Shown here: positions 58,201 through 64,000 of the stretch, in pieces
Layout: every line of letters begins with the position of its first letter
Numbering within the stretch: the first letter of the stretch is position 1
Source of the DNA: Watersipora subatra
Lineage: Eukaryota; Bryozoa; Gymnolaemata; Cheilostomatida; Watersiporidae
DNA length: 64,000 bases
Direction of reading: 5' to 3'
NCBI RefSeq assembly: GCF_963576615.1
Contig: NC_088711.1
Location: forward strand, 34,150,121-34,214,120
Translations under genes and position numbers: made by a program
The notes under the pieces: generated by a model
Databases searched by the model: none
What the model was told of the DNA's origin: nothing
The model's input: the letters and a program-made list of their open reading frames with translations, nothing else

Positions 58201-60323
58201 CTGACAGTCAGATATGGCCCAGACCAGGGATGGCCAAATGATTTTGGCCATGATCCGTTACAGCCAAATCTGACACATTAAAGATCCACAACACACATTA
58301 AAGATCCACAACAAGCTGTAGATGTGCATTTTTCTTTTTTACTATACATAAACATGCAATTATTTGTGTACATCCTAAAACAAGGCGTGAAATACGATTT
58401 TTAAAAAACTTTTTATATATTTAATTTTACTAAAAATCGGTGAATGAATGTGATGTAATAAATATGTCTGATATCAGTGAGAAAATGATGAGAGGGCTTT
58501 GAATTCACAATACATACTATCAAAACGTGGTTTACTGCTATTTGCAGCGACTCTTTATGTTTATGAAGATGGGTATTTATGAGTCATGTTTCATGATATT
58601 TTTCACAAAATTCATTGCTGAATACAATGAATTGACAAAAAAATTCTAAGAAAAGTTTATAATAATCTTTTTAAAACCAAATATTTAAAAAACACTTCAA
58701 AAATCTTTTTTAACAGACAGCTTGAAAGATCCACAAAAAAAGTAAAAAGATCCAGCTCCGGATCTAGATTCGCCATTTGGCCATAGCTGGCCCAGACACT
58801 TGCATAATTGCACACAATATTTTATATTTTAAGATGAATACCGTACTTTTCGGACTATAAAACACACCCCTATATAAGCCACATCTGCTTTATTTTCAAA
58901 AAAATGATAATAAAACAATACATAGGCCGAACCTTTGTATAGGTCGCAGAACACAGGACGGTGCTTTTTAACACAGCAACAACTTTGCTGTTTAAAACAG
59001 AACAGTGCCTAACGGCACTGTTTCGTATTAACTGAAGCTTTTTAACCTAGTGCCTAATGGAACAGTACCGCTAGGCATTGTTTCATATTTTCTTTCACCG
59101 CTAGAGGCGCACTAACCGGAGATTCTGGTTAATGCGCCCTAGCGGTGAAAGAAAAAGCCACAGAATAGCCGCACCCTTATATAAGCCGCATGGCTCAAAT
59201 CATCAGAAAAAAGTAGCGGCTAATAGTCTGAAAAGTATGGTGTATACATATACAGTCAAACTCGGATGACTCGCAATCAGATAGCTCGAACACATGGTTA
59301 ACTCGAACGGATTTGTTCGGTCCATTCCCACGCAATGATAAATTGCTTTAGATAACTCGACCTCAACTTCGTTAACTCGAACAGTTTTTTGCCCAATGGC
59401 TACTGATACAGTTGTTATCGCTTTAGAATATCACTTTATTCCAAGCCATAGAGATAAACCTCAACTTTTAGTAGTTCATAGGCGTCGTTATTACCATCAT
59501 CGGCAAAATATGTTCGTTGATGACTTTTCTAAAGGTTTGCAAAAAATCACATTTTACCAAACATCTGCTTAGCGATGGTCCTTCGAAGGCAAGGAAAAGC
59601 GAGGTAACCTTCGGATAAACTTAAAGAAAAATCGGCAAAATTGATCTTAGTTAAAACGCTTAAAAGAAAAGCATGTCTTTTCTGAGCATTTCAATAGCGA
59701 TCAAGTTTTGCCAGTTTTAATCTAAAAACATCCTGGCAGTCACATCACCTAAAACAACAAACCAATCTCAAGTGATAGAAAAATCTCTATACTTTCTGAT
59801 GAAAAATTTTAAAACTTTACATTAGAGGCATTTAATTTGAAACAAGCCATTTATGCTTTCGATTTATATATAGTTTGTATATGTACATGTATCTACTAAT
59901 AAATACATGGACTTGTGACATTGCTCTGATAACTTGAACGCTCTGATAACTCGAACACTTTCACTCGGTCCCTTGAAGTTTGAGTTATCCATGTTTGACT
60001 GTATACAGTACATCATGGTGGCTGTATTTTAGTCAATTTTGATAAATGGAATAGTATGATTGGCTGTAACATATTTAATATCCTTTACTCTTCAGCTATT
60101 TGTCAGCTACCTGTCAGTTACTCGTCAGCTACCTGTCCGCTACTTGTCCACTTCCTGTCAGCTACCTGTCAGCTCTCTAACTAGGATCTTTGCTAGTAGC
60201 TACCCAAGGTTTATTTCTTGTTTTCATGGTTTTTAATAGCTGTATCAGCTGATACTGAAGGAGGTGGAGCTTCATAAAAGCGTCCGAGATGGTCTTTCAA
60301 TTATTGACAGTGAACAGGATGAG
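37127..60323 (+). CDS. HPS5: HPS5, subunit of BLOC-2 (stop not found)
   Basis: HPS5 joins HPS3 and HPS6 in BLOC-2, which directs traffic to lysosome-related organelles such as pigment granules. The N-terminal exons encode a WD40-type propeller (FTTIDVSKSYIWCGSNRSSL; LVWHGSSAKLYIGDNAGSIH; DSCIVQLDFKDHILLAATLT; LVCYCSRPGLRLWRADTHGK; SERHILSTSGNKIVILDP). A serine-rich linker follows, then a helical part, and the conserved end (VYSVVEVILERLGPETCVDV; GLERFLWS). ATG 37127 gives MAGDEDQKQDDDEDIWILVE. Candidate exons: 37127-37240, 38518-38705, 39234-39257, 39427-39601, 40203-40321, 40763-40984, 42240-42314, 42438-42526, 43111-43343, 43474-43678, 45379-45651, 46822-46903, 48161-48279, 49069-50034, 50905-51028, 51955-52146, 52712-52750, 52821-52940, 53322-53429, 53522-53601, 53864-53970, 54808-54887, 55215-55364, 57218-57378, 58093-58174, 60240-60323. 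Joins from the fourth to the seventeenth exon are in phase; several later ones are not (see findings). Confidence 0.88.
37236..38372 (+). repeat. 29-bp minisatellite, about 39 copies (HPS5 intron 1)
   Basis: The unit reads TACAAGTATGGTAATACTAT then TACTAACAG. The array begins exactly at the exon 1 donor and fills most of intron 1. Blocks of several units are themselves repeated (higher-order pattern around 37370-37570, 37570-37830 and 37830-37990). Confidence 0.97.
38518..38705 (+). CDS. HPS5: HPS5 exon 2
   Basis: Acceptor tatttcacag|TTTACT, donor ATC GG|GTATGA. It encodes FTTIDVSKSYIWCGSNRSSL, YVFDRQTLKHVYLI and AVTQLAVCHTDQLCAVSIG, a propeller blade. A stronger-looking alternative donor ATA|GTGAGT lies 32 bases on. 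Confidence 0.85.
39003..39130 (+). repeat. Dispersed repeat (second copy at 34436-34566)
   Basis: Both copies share 'gtttcttgcg', 'gtggaatt' and the intervening layout in the same orientation. It lies in HPS5 intron 2. Confidence 0.5.
39234..39257 (+). CDS. HPS5: HPS5 candidate microexon 3 (24 nt)
   Basis: Acceptor ccagattacag|GGTGCC, donor TTTTG|GTAAAT. Frame 0 reads GAHNGVVL, which fits a propeller strand (compare SQGLVVVW in vertebrates). Canonical joining to exon 2 instead gives VPTMVWFW. Both keep the downstream frame under different acceptor choices for exon 4. Confidence 0.5.
39427..39601 (+). CDS. HPS5: HPS5 exon 4
   Basis: Acceptor tgttacag at 39426 (alternative gtgccag at 39433), donor AAG|GTGTGC. 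It encodes VFTSSIHSGTTKKPEVVEAL, TVTQLVWHGSSAKLYIGDNA and GSIHVCSILTNK, another clear propeller blade. Confidence 0.85.
40203..40321 (+). CDS. HPS5: HPS5 exon 5
   Basis: Acceptor ttggtctag|ATGATT, donor GAG AG|GTTAGT. It encodes MIPRSSLLCRLDSCIVQLDF and KDHILLAATLTKCTTYHTER, matching the DSCVVQLDY region of vertebrate HPS5. Confidence 0.92.
40763..40984 (+). CDS. HPS5: HPS5 exon 6
   Basis: Acceptor tttgtcatttag|AAAGAC, donor TCT AG|GTAATA. It encodes KTFTDIGKKARNGYYGAVIL, LVCYCSRPGLRLWRADTHGK and VLATLNFKQTLAQSLLS, matching the GACFFPG...YCARPGSRMWE region. Confidence 0.95.
41146..41190. repeat. Hairpin, 17-bp arms, next to AT-rich tract
   Basis: 'agagtaaggtggctata' is followed by a short loop and its reverse complement 'tatagccaccttactct'. 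To the right lies about 130 bases of almost pure AT with internal dyads, between two copies of 'cctataggtat'. It looks like a small MITE with a collapsed AT core in HPS5 intron 6. Confidence 0.75.
41989..42200. repeat. 15-bp minisatellite, about 14 copies
   Basis: The unit TACTATGTCAACTGC repeats with c/t changes. Because 15 is a multiple of 3, long frames stay open on both strands; none is a gene. It ends 40 bases before HPS5 exon 7. Confidence 0.95.
42240..42314 (+). CDS. HPS5: HPS5 exon 7
   Basis: Acceptor gctcattgcag|CTTGAT, donor ATC AG|GTACTT. It encodes LIGRELTAPKDASNIMQFSY and LRHIS. Confidence 0.88.
42438..42526 (+). CDS. HPS5: HPS5 exon 8
   Basis: Acceptor gcctgtttcag|TGAGAG, donor GAC G|GTAGTG. 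It encodes SERHILSTSGNKIVILDPST and SQVLVSTGIDG, matching LSEHCVLTWTERGIYIF of vertebrate HPS5. Confidence 0.92.
42910..43015. repeat. 23-bp tandem repeat, 4-5 copies
   Basis: Unit 'taagtcagcaatggacttat' plus 'tgt', imperfect, in HPS5 intron 8. Confidence 0.85.
43111..43343 (+). CDS. HPS5: HPS5 exon 9
   Basis: Acceptor tgcatttgtag|GTTTGA, donor AAG|GTGAGG. It encodes GLTGCCVHGNECYLVTANGD, VRCLQLCTVGDYLKTLIHSE and a helical part ending LEQLEEMISPEHEQHK. It links the propeller to the helical region. Confidence 0.93.
43474..43678 (+). CDS. HPS5: HPS5 exon 10
   Basis: Acceptor ctgtttccag|GCATTT, donor GCC A|GTAAGT. It encodes AFSEDFAEAIESYRSSTFIK, then a serine-rich low-complexity stretch and VYQQLSQRVDNFKRSPQA. 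Confidence 0.92.
44020..44340 (-). mobile_element. tRNA-derived SINE, minus strand
   Basis: Read on the minus strand it contains box A-like 'tagcttaattggttagg' and box B-like 'gaggttctgagatcaaatc', then 'gttatagctggacagagc'. The part away from the tail shares 'gcaatgtgcca' and 'ctaatggcaagtggca' with the copy at 56570-56918. Confidence 0.7.
44640..45085 (+). repeat. Repeat with embedded 22-bp minisatellite (about 11 copies)
   Basis: The 22-bp unit CCTGACGATCTCTCACGGCA + CA fills 44842-45085. The flank 44640-44840 ('ggtctgaag', 'cttgacattcagcttt', 'tttattggcacacctgac') matches the sequence around the array at 12650-13020. The same parent repeat has therefore produced two different arrays. Confidence 0.8.
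45379..45651 (+). CDS. HPS5: HPS5 exon 11
   Basis: Acceptor ctattgttttacag|ATGCAG, donor GAA G|GTTAGG. It encodes a serine- and charge-rich linker including SETEKSSPSLSNQGSMRSLA and QSSIDQSGEHTDDLSPHRTV. Such disordered linkers are known in HPS5 between the propeller and the helical part. Confidence 0.9.
45738..46030. repeat. 13-bp minisatellite, about 22 copies
   Basis: The unit ACACATAGAGCTG repeats with tacata/acgtag variants in HPS5 intron 11. Minus-strand open frames are repetitive by-products. Confidence 0.95.
46290..46465. repeat. Intronic duplicated segment, copy 1
   Basis: 'ccaaattagttgtacttact' and 'atcagacctctcata' recur at 47628-47690 in the same order. This copy lies in the intron before HPS5 exon 12, the other in the intron after it. 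Confidence 0.7.
46822..46903 (+). CDS. HPS5: HPS5 exon 12
   Basis: Acceptor ttgtcgtttcag|GGCCTG, donor GAT GG|GTATGT. It encodes GPVADRDSSSPIPVVDHVRE and VKDQVLDG. Confidence 0.9.
46976..47345. repeat. 26-bp minisatellite, about 14 copies
   Basis: The unit ACATCACCTTGTTGATACCT + GTCGAC repeats in HPS5 intron 12. Variants (ttgttg/tagttg; tcgac/tctac) are intermixed. Confidence 0.95.
47510..47912. repeat. Duplicated segment (copy 2) with a 24-bp array
   Basis: A short 'ctgtcactaaac' repeat is followed by the copy of the 46290-46465 segment and then about 8-9 units of ATCAGACCTACCATACAAGG + TGTT (47708-47912). The 24-bp unit resembles the segment's own 'atcagacctctcatac', so the array probably grew from it. 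Confidence 0.85.
48161..48279 (+). CDS. HPS5: HPS5 exon 13
   Basis: Acceptor catatattgcag|TTTCTC, donor GGA G|GTATGT. It encodes FSKISTQAKTLISNIKGRTI and SQPVMERILSATTWDDASG. Confidence 0.9.
48490..48800 (-). repeat. Fragment of the 741-3140 type dispersed repeat
   Basis: On the minus strand it shares 'aacatgttaac'-like, 'gtaactatag' and 'gaaacccatag'-like blocks with 1840-2030 and 11640-11820. It lies in HPS5 intron 13. Confidence 0.45.
49069..50034 (+). CDS. HPS5: HPS5 exon 14 (966 nt, unusually long)
   Basis: Acceptor ctttattggcag|AAGGAA, donor ATA G|GTGAGT. It encodes 322 residues. The order is an acidic stretch (DGDSRQAFFIGDEEIGFGDE), a helical part (VEQLLTEWSERLCLVLSQYT; AKKCEYLATLCVIHSGSEPI), a serine/asparagine-rich disordered stretch, and the conserved VVLACQFMSVFWFLMNAREL that matches ILACQFLKKYFFLLNLKRAK of vertebrate HPS5. 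The frame could read about 50 codons past the donor, but homology stops there. Confidence 0.95.
50905..51028 (+). CDS. HPS5: HPS5 exon 15
   Basis: Acceptor gcttgctttgcag|GAGGTA, donor TAT CT|GTATGT. It encodes GTHDKLEWKPVFTTSLFTSS and LLEQKDKPRLWLIVYL. Confidence 0.9.
51736..51940. repeat. 13-bp minisatellite abutting an acceptor
   Basis: The unit GAGTTAACGTATA (or CATATA) repeats about 15 times and ends only about 15-20 bases before HPS5 exon 16, so the intron's branch-point region lies within or at the edge of the array. Confidence 0.95.
51955..52146 (+). CDS. HPS5: HPS5 exon 16
   Basis: Acceptor ttctatttctag|GCTCAT, donor TCG AG|GTAATT. It encodes LMRQQQFDEAISIALASQLQ, VPPLHIMYCLRACAELDNLP and a part ending SGYVLSSIQQQDSSS. 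It corresponds to the helical LYEKFGESALRSLIKFFPSI region of vertebrates. Confidence 0.92.
52440..52545. repeat. 45-bp imperfect tandem repeat, 2-3 copies
   Basis: Units contain 'cacagctgtatagct' and 'ataacactttcacaatgta'; a (TC)n tract follows at about 52600-52621. Confidence 0.75.
52712..52750 (+). CDS. HPS5: HPS5 exon 17 (39 nt)
   Basis: Acceptor ttctctgtttcag|CATTGA, donor CAC TG|GTATAA. It reads SIEWLIASWLLTH, like SLRLDWLLLAVSL of vertebrate HPS5. Canonical joining to exon 18 creates TG|A, an in-frame stop; skipping it joins exon 16 to 18 in frame. Confidence 0.65.
52821..52940 (+). CDS. HPS5: HPS5 exon 18
   Basis: Acceptor tatcttttgtag|ACCAAT, donor CCC AA|GTGAGT. The only open frame reads PMFVKEMSQSGIVDFWMESL and EGSWKSDSMYQSQCVCGQP. 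Confidence 0.8.
52966..53070. repeat. 52-bp tandem repeat, 2 copies
   Basis: 'ggtttacatgttgttatcag' and 'tgtgttcacag' repeat directly after HPS5 exon 18. Confidence 0.85.
53322..53429 (+). CDS. HPS5: HPS5 exon 19
   Basis: Acceptor catcattgtag|TCTGCT, donor ATT GG|GTATGC. The only open frame reads LLTADSLPSNLRALQHILEE and NMVHIPRVKSTILLIG. It is in phase with exon 18. Confidence 0.8.
53522..53601 (+). CDS. HPS5: HPS5 candidate exon 20
   Basis: Acceptor aacattctag|GGCTTA, donor AAG|GTAAAG. The only open frame reads LTNNALTKAQKTILKVLMSN and MLEEIK, a plausible helix. It is one base out of phase with exon 19. Confidence 0.55.
53864..53970 (+). CDS. HPS5: HPS5 candidate exon 21
   Basis: Acceptor catgattacag|GGGGGC, donor ATT G|GTGATT. 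The only open frame reads GAMALVRLKKKEDDKEDLLK and LLLLATDISLFQQLI. It is in phase with exon 19 if exon 20 is skipped. Confidence 0.65.
53998..54150. repeat. 15-bp minisatellite, about 10 copies
   Basis: The unit GTGTCTCTGGCCCGT starts 28 bases after the exon 21 donor; frames on both strands stay open but are repetitive. Confidence 0.95.
54808..54887 (+). CDS. HPS5: HPS5 candidate exon 22
   Basis: Acceptor ctattttctcag|GAGATA, donor TTT TG|GTAATA. The only open frame reads EIRTLLNVKPVVAGLINCLI and AVSNLF. It is one base out of phase with exon 21. Confidence 0.6.
55215..55364 (+). CDS. HPS5: HPS5 candidate exon 23
   Basis: Acceptor attctgtttag|CTGGCC, donor GCA G|GTAATA. The only open frame reads GLQITRENCLYLLNQRASQQ, TTETERLSCLWCQKTYNRSE and PLLTWDSVA, including a CxxC pair. 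It is in phase with exon 21 if exon 22 is skipped. Confidence 0.65.
56570..56918 (-). mobile_element. Full-length tRNA-derived SINE, minus strand
   Basis: On the minus strand it begins TACTAGCTGTGCTACCCGGC, runs through 'gcttggcacattgcc', 'tagcggcatatatcgcc' and box A/B-like segments ('tggcttagttagtaagg', 'ggtctgagatcaaatc'), and ends near 'gctggatgcacctaca'. It is the longest SINE copy in the window, in HPS5 intron 23. Confidence 0.7.
57218..57378 (+). CDS. HPS5: HPS5 exon 24
   Basis: Acceptor attgcttatag|AAACAA, donor TCA AG|GTTAGC. It reads KQVLVYSVVEVILERLGPET, CVDVLLESSIPKNSVSNNFF and SKCVSVHEHDVQS, matching [20 protein letters not shown] in vertebrates. It is one base out of phase with exon 23. 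Confidence 0.88.
57460..57935. repeat. 33-bp minisatellite, about 14 copies
   Basis: The unit TTAATACTAGCATATGTGAC + TCATACGGTGTTG repeats in HPS5 intron 24, starting about 80 bases after exon 24. Confidence 0.95.
58093..58174 (+). CDS. HPS5: HPS5 exon 25
   Basis: Acceptor tatttttctag|TCAGTT, donor CGG|GTATGC. It reads SQLVNDAIDGLERFLWSTEL and TNNCCDSR, matching the near-terminal SMLEKCDRFLWS of vertebrate HPS5. In phase with exon 24. Confidence 0.88.
58225..58789. mobile_element. hAT-like non-autonomous transposon (565 bp)
   Basis: Inverted ends CAGGGATGGCCAAAT and (reversed) CAGCTATGGCCAAAT, flanked by a perfect 8-bp duplication GCCCAGAC at 58217-58224 and 58790-58797. No intact transposase. 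HPS5 intron 25. Confidence 0.9.
58838..59245. mobile_element. Non-autonomous TIR element (about 400 bp)
   Basis: The left end ATACCGTACTTTTCGGACTA and the right end, reversed, ATACACCATACTTTTCAGAC share an inverted core. Interior 'cctatataagcc' at the left and 'cttatataagccgca' at the right recur as direct copies. An inner hairpin of about 25-bp arms lies at 59093-59155 ('ctttcaccgctaga' / 'ctagcggtgaaag'). Confidence 0.7.
59253..60001 (-). mobile_element. Tc1/mariner- or pogo-like non-autonomous element, copy 2
   Basis: Ends CAGTCAAACTCGGATGACTC and GAGTTATCCATGTTTGACTG with TA on each side. It matches the element at 5752-6872 in opposite orientation, including the interior near 'gtacatgtatctactaataa', and lacks the nested MITE. 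Confidence 0.8.
60090..60180. repeat. ~11-bp degenerate tandem repeat
   Basis: 'tcagctacctg' and 'tcagttactcg'-like units repeat about eight times before HPS5 exon 26. Confidence 0.7.
60240..60323 (+). CDS. HPS5: HPS5 exon 26 (last one recognised)
   Basis: Acceptor ggtttttaatag|CTGTAT, donor GAG|GTATGT. It reads LYQLILKEVELHKSVRDGLS and IIDSEQDE, in phase with exon 25. It extends beyond the usual vertebrate C-terminus. The next exon and the stop were not identified. Confidence 0.7.
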
Positions 60324-60574
60324 GTATGTGTCAAAATCTCACCAAGTCATAATACATGGCTGCTGCACACTACCAGGGGACGTGCTGTTTAGTTGTTAAG
60401 TATAGTTTTTGGCAGAGGTATACAAAGCGGGTGCCTGTGTGGGTAGAAGTATTTACACTATGGTGAGTTTTGGTCTTTTTAATTTACCCTTCAATGTGTT
60501 AGAAGTACCATTTAGTATATAATTTGTACTATGTGACAAGACACCACTGATATTGCCAAGAACAGTACCAGTAA

Positions 60575-60897
60575 GAACAGTAACCAGTAGCGGTAACCAG
60601 TAGCGATAACCAGCGGCGGTAACTAGTAGCGGTAACCAGCAGCGGTAACCAGTAGCGGTAACCAGCAGCGGTAACCAGTAGCGATAACCAGTAGCGGTAA
60701 TCAGTAGCGGTAACCAGTAGCGGTAACCAGTAGCGGTAACCAGTAGCGATAACCAGTAGCGGTAACCAGTAGCGGTAACCAGTAGCGGTAACTAGTAGCG
60801 ATAACCAGTAGCGGTAACCAGTAGCGGTAACCAGTAGCGGTAACCAGTAGCGGTAACCAGTAGCGGTAACCAGTAGCGGTAACCAGTAGCAGTGGAC
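60575..60897. repeat. 13-bp minisatellite, about 25 copies
   Basis: The unit CCAGTAGCGGTAA repeats with cagcagcgg and cgata variants. Confidence 0.95.
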
Positions 60898-62440
60898 TGG
60901 TTGCGAATGGACTTATCAGATTTATTTATTAACATTGCTTAAAGGGTTATATATGAACCCATTGCTAGTTTACTAGAAGCTGAAGCCACATACTAAACAG
61001 TTGAGAGTGATTTGCTGGCAGCGAGTAGTTTATGGCATTCGCATGATGCCAGAGTAGGGCTGCTGCTCAGTTACATCTGTCACTGAGTCATATTCTTAGC
61101 TATGGTAGATTGCTGACGCTAGTTCGTTGGACATCGTTAGTATAAGTATGGTGGTGAGTGTTTACTGACGCATTGTCTAGCTTATGTCACTTTGTCTAGC
61201 CGAGTGACACCTACACTCCTCCTGTCAAATCTACTTAAACTTTTTTACACCCATTGAGTGTGAGTGGGAAAATAATTTTTCAATTGAAACAGAAATAGTT
61301 TTTTTTCCAATGAAGAGTTTTTTCTAGCACAAGTATCTGCAATGATGTTTGTTTGAATGCTCATAAAGCCCCCTTGAAGTTTACACAGCATTTTCTACTG
61401 GAAATCGTCTAAAATTCAGCCATAAAAACCTCTTTATTACATAAACGCATGAAAAAGAGAAAAAAATTTTCAGTGCGTAGTTGACGTGTCAAGATATCCC
61501 TTCTCATGAAAGTCAACATTTAGTTTGTTTGTTTCTGTTCAGCTGGTAAGCTGCCCGCTTGCTTTGAAAATGTCATATATTCTATTATTTTCCCTATTGA
61601 TAACCATTAAATACCAATTTTATTTTCAAAATATTTGAATTTTTATGGAGGTGATATTTGTCACTGATGTTATTGTAATTGACCAATGCTGCCAATGGCC
61701 CCACTTTCATTGCATATTTATAAATTATTTACAGTATTTATAGTTACAGTATAGCTATACTTATAGTACAGTTATAGTATAGTTACAGTTTCATGATGGA
61801 GTAAATACTGTTGTGTTATAAGAAAGTATTGTTTTGCTAAAATATATTTTAGTAGGAGTAAGGATGTTCTCCGACATTCCAACTTCAGGAAAGCCAAACA
61901 TGAAAATGTTAGTTGTACTATTTATTATAGTTATTTATTAATATAGTCAACCTGTTAAATACATATTGATGTGTTAATGTGCTACAAACCTGCTAGCAGC
62001 AGGAACGGTTGTGTTAAAGATGAACTTGCAAAAAATCTTAGTTGAATTTATTAGAAAGTATCAGTATTTTTTTATTATTAACAATTGTTTTTGATGTTTG
62101 AGGTGCTCTGACTGTCAGGATGTTCCAAAATTGAAATCGACAAAACTCGATCGTTCGTCGTTAAAACGCTCAGATCAAGAGAAAGTGCGATTATGACGTC
62201 TATAGTTGCAAAGAGACAGACAGAATAGAGACGCATAATGCTGCAACTTGAACACAGTAGCTGATATCAACTAGAGCAACGATAACAACTAGTGACATCA
62301 TTTCGCATGTATTTTTCCTTTGAGCGTTTTAGCTGCGATCAATTTTTGTCGATTTTAGTCTTAAAATATTCTGGTGGTCGGAAGAATACCGAAACTGTCT
62401 AATTAAAGTCTACTAAATATTTGTGTTAGTTCTTCTTTAA
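60898..62440. other. Stretch with no gene recognised
   Basis: AT-rich sequence without convincing exons. 62165-62380 is a dispersed repeat also found upstream of HPS5 at 36778-37015. A later HPS5 exon could be hidden here. Confidence 0.5.
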
Positions 62441-62442
62441 GG

Positions 62443-62537
62443 GGTTTGCTGTTGGGTGAGAGAAGTTTGCTGGTGGGTGAGAGAAGTTTGCTGTTGGGTG
62501 AGAGAAGTTTGCTGTTGGGTGAGAGAAGTTTGCTGTT
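62443..62537. repeat. 21-bp tandem repeat, 4-5 copies
   Basis: The unit GGGTGAGAGAAGTTTGCTGT + T repeats; since 21 is a multiple of 3, both strands have open frames that are not genes. Confidence 0.92.
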
Positions 62538-62766
62538 GGCGTTTTCTGATCTGCTGTGGTCCATTCTTACTCTTATTGTTGTTCATATGAATAGTGTTGT
62601 GAGTCATCTTGATACAGATGTTTGTGATTAAATTCATGTTTTTATGATTATTTTGTTTGTAGCTCATGTTTAATATAATATATAAAGCAAAATATTTAGC
62701 TCTAAATTAAAAGCTTACTGCTGAGATTATTGCTTGGCATTCATCTATCCTTGTTAAATAATATCT

Positions 62767-62890
62767 TACGATATATTATATACGATATATTATATACGAT
62801 ATATTATATACGATATATTATATACGATATATTATATACGATGTATTATATACGATATATTATATACGATATATTATATACGATATATTG
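62767..62890. repeat. 14-bp AT-rich minisatellite, about 9 copies
   Basis: The unit CGATATATTATATA is nearly uniform and self-complementary in parts. Confidence 0.95.
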
Positions 62891-63316
62891 GTTCAGTTAA
62901 AATTAAAGAAAACTGCTATTGTAAAAAGTCGATATAAGAAATTTATTGAAGGTCATTATTCCTTCCTCTGTACCCTAGAAAATATCTAATAATAATACTG
63001 AAAATCAGAGTTTTTTCCGCTTGAATTGAGTCGGATAGTGGCTCTATATTTTTCATTCTTTATTTAATTAACTTGCTGAATTTTTCTTTTGGAATACAAT
63101 GAGATGAAAAGAGAAGATTGCCCTAGCTTTTCTGTCATCTATGCGTCACTTTTATGTATGAAAGGCAGTAACTGGTTATAACAGAGAAATCCTAAAAACA
63201 AAATGGCCTATGTGATTATGAAAACGCTATTTAAATTGTTGAGTCAAATCATTGAGCTTTTCATCATTTGACTAACTTAAACTTGCTGATTTTTTCCTCG
63301 GTCAAAAGAAATGTAT

Positions 63317-64000
63317 CTTGTCAGCAGTGAGTTCTTCTAATGACCAACAGCTTAGGGTTCTTGTCAGCAGTGAGTTCTTCTAATGACCAACAGCTTAGGG
63401 TTCTTGTCAGCAGTGAGTTCTTCTAATGACCAACAGCTTAGGGTTCTTGTCAGCAGTGAGTTCTTCTAATGACCAACAGCTTAGGGTTCTTGTCAGCAGT
63501 GAGTTCTTCTAATGACCAACAGCTTAGGGTTCTTGTCAGCAGTGAGTTCTTCTAATGACCAACAGCTTAGGGTTCTTGTCAGCAGTGAGTTCTTCTAATG
63601 ACCAACAGCTTAGGGTTCTTGTCAGCAGTGAGTTCTTCTAATGACCAACAGCTTAGGGTTCTTGTCAGCAGTGAGTTCTTCTAATGACCAACAGCTTAGG
63701 GTTCTTGTCAGCAGTGAGTTCTTCTAATGACCAACAGCTTAGGGTTCTTGTCAGCAGTGAGTTCTTCTAATGACCAACAGCTTAGGGTTCTTGTCAGCAG
63801 TGAGTTCTTCTAATGACCAACAGCTTAGGGATCTTGTCAGCAGTGAGTTCTTCTAATGACCAACAGCTTAGGGATCTTGTCAGCAGTGAGTTCTTCTAAT
63901 GACCAACAGCTTAGGGTTCTTTTCAGCAGTGAGTTCTTCTAATGACTAACAGCTTAGGGTTCTTGTCAGCAGTGAGTTCTTCTAATGACCAACAGCTTAG
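63317..64000. repeat. 43-bp minisatellite, about 16 copies, continues past window
   Basis: The unit CTTGTCAGCAGTGAGTTCTT + CTAATGACCAACAGCTTAGG + GTT is almost identical in every copy (rare changes ggat for ggtt, 'ttttcag', 'gactaac'). It runs to the last base of the window, so its full length is unknown. Confidence 0.97.

Noticed and set aside
63317..64000. Telomere, because TTAGGG occurs regularly
   Set aside because: TTAGGG appears once per 43-bp unit, not in tandem; it is an ordinary satellite unit.

Overview
This is a window of intron-rich, AT-rich animal genomic DNA. The introns have GT/AG borders, the exons are short, and minisatellites and small DNA transposons sit in almost every intron. 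The encoded proteins are metazoan. The tRNA-like SINEs and this repeat style fit a marine lophotrochozoan (a bryozoan or mollusc is plausible), but the species is not established from the sequence.

Three genes can be supported by reading exons across splice sites. (1) HAGH, glyoxalase II, on + (seven coding exons, 7706-21699), appears complete, with all the metal-binding motifs. (2) A TMEM106-family lysosomal membrane protein gene on - (start codon at 34204, 3' part near 23208); the first four coding exons are clear and the 3' exons are tentative. (3) HPS5, a BLOC-2 subunit, on + (from 37127 to at least 60323, about 26 candidate exons); its start is present and its stop was not found. A possible last exon of another + strand gene lies at 211-324.

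Layout: 1-700 possible gene end; 700-7650 dispersed repeats and two nested DNA transposons; 7650-21700 HAGH with large intronic minisatellites and a dead Tc1-like transposase; 22000-34200 TMEM106-like gene on -, with two long tandem arrays, a hAT element and a mariner-like element; 34200-37100 spacer between two divergent genes; 37100-60300 HPS5; 60300-64000 tandem arrays, the last of which runs off the window end.

HPS5 and TMEM106 proteins both act in the lysosome and lysosome-related organelle system, and their genes lie head to head here; HAGH is a housekeeping enzyme. The most unusual signals are: a 29-bp array whose first unit contains the HPS5 exon 1 splice donor and whose every unit repeats donor-like and TACTAAC-like sequence; five consecutive HPS5 exon junctions (53.4-57.2 kb) that are each off by one base in the same direction when spliced canonically; and minisatellites that seem to have grown out of mobile elements. 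No complete new multi-gene system was found.
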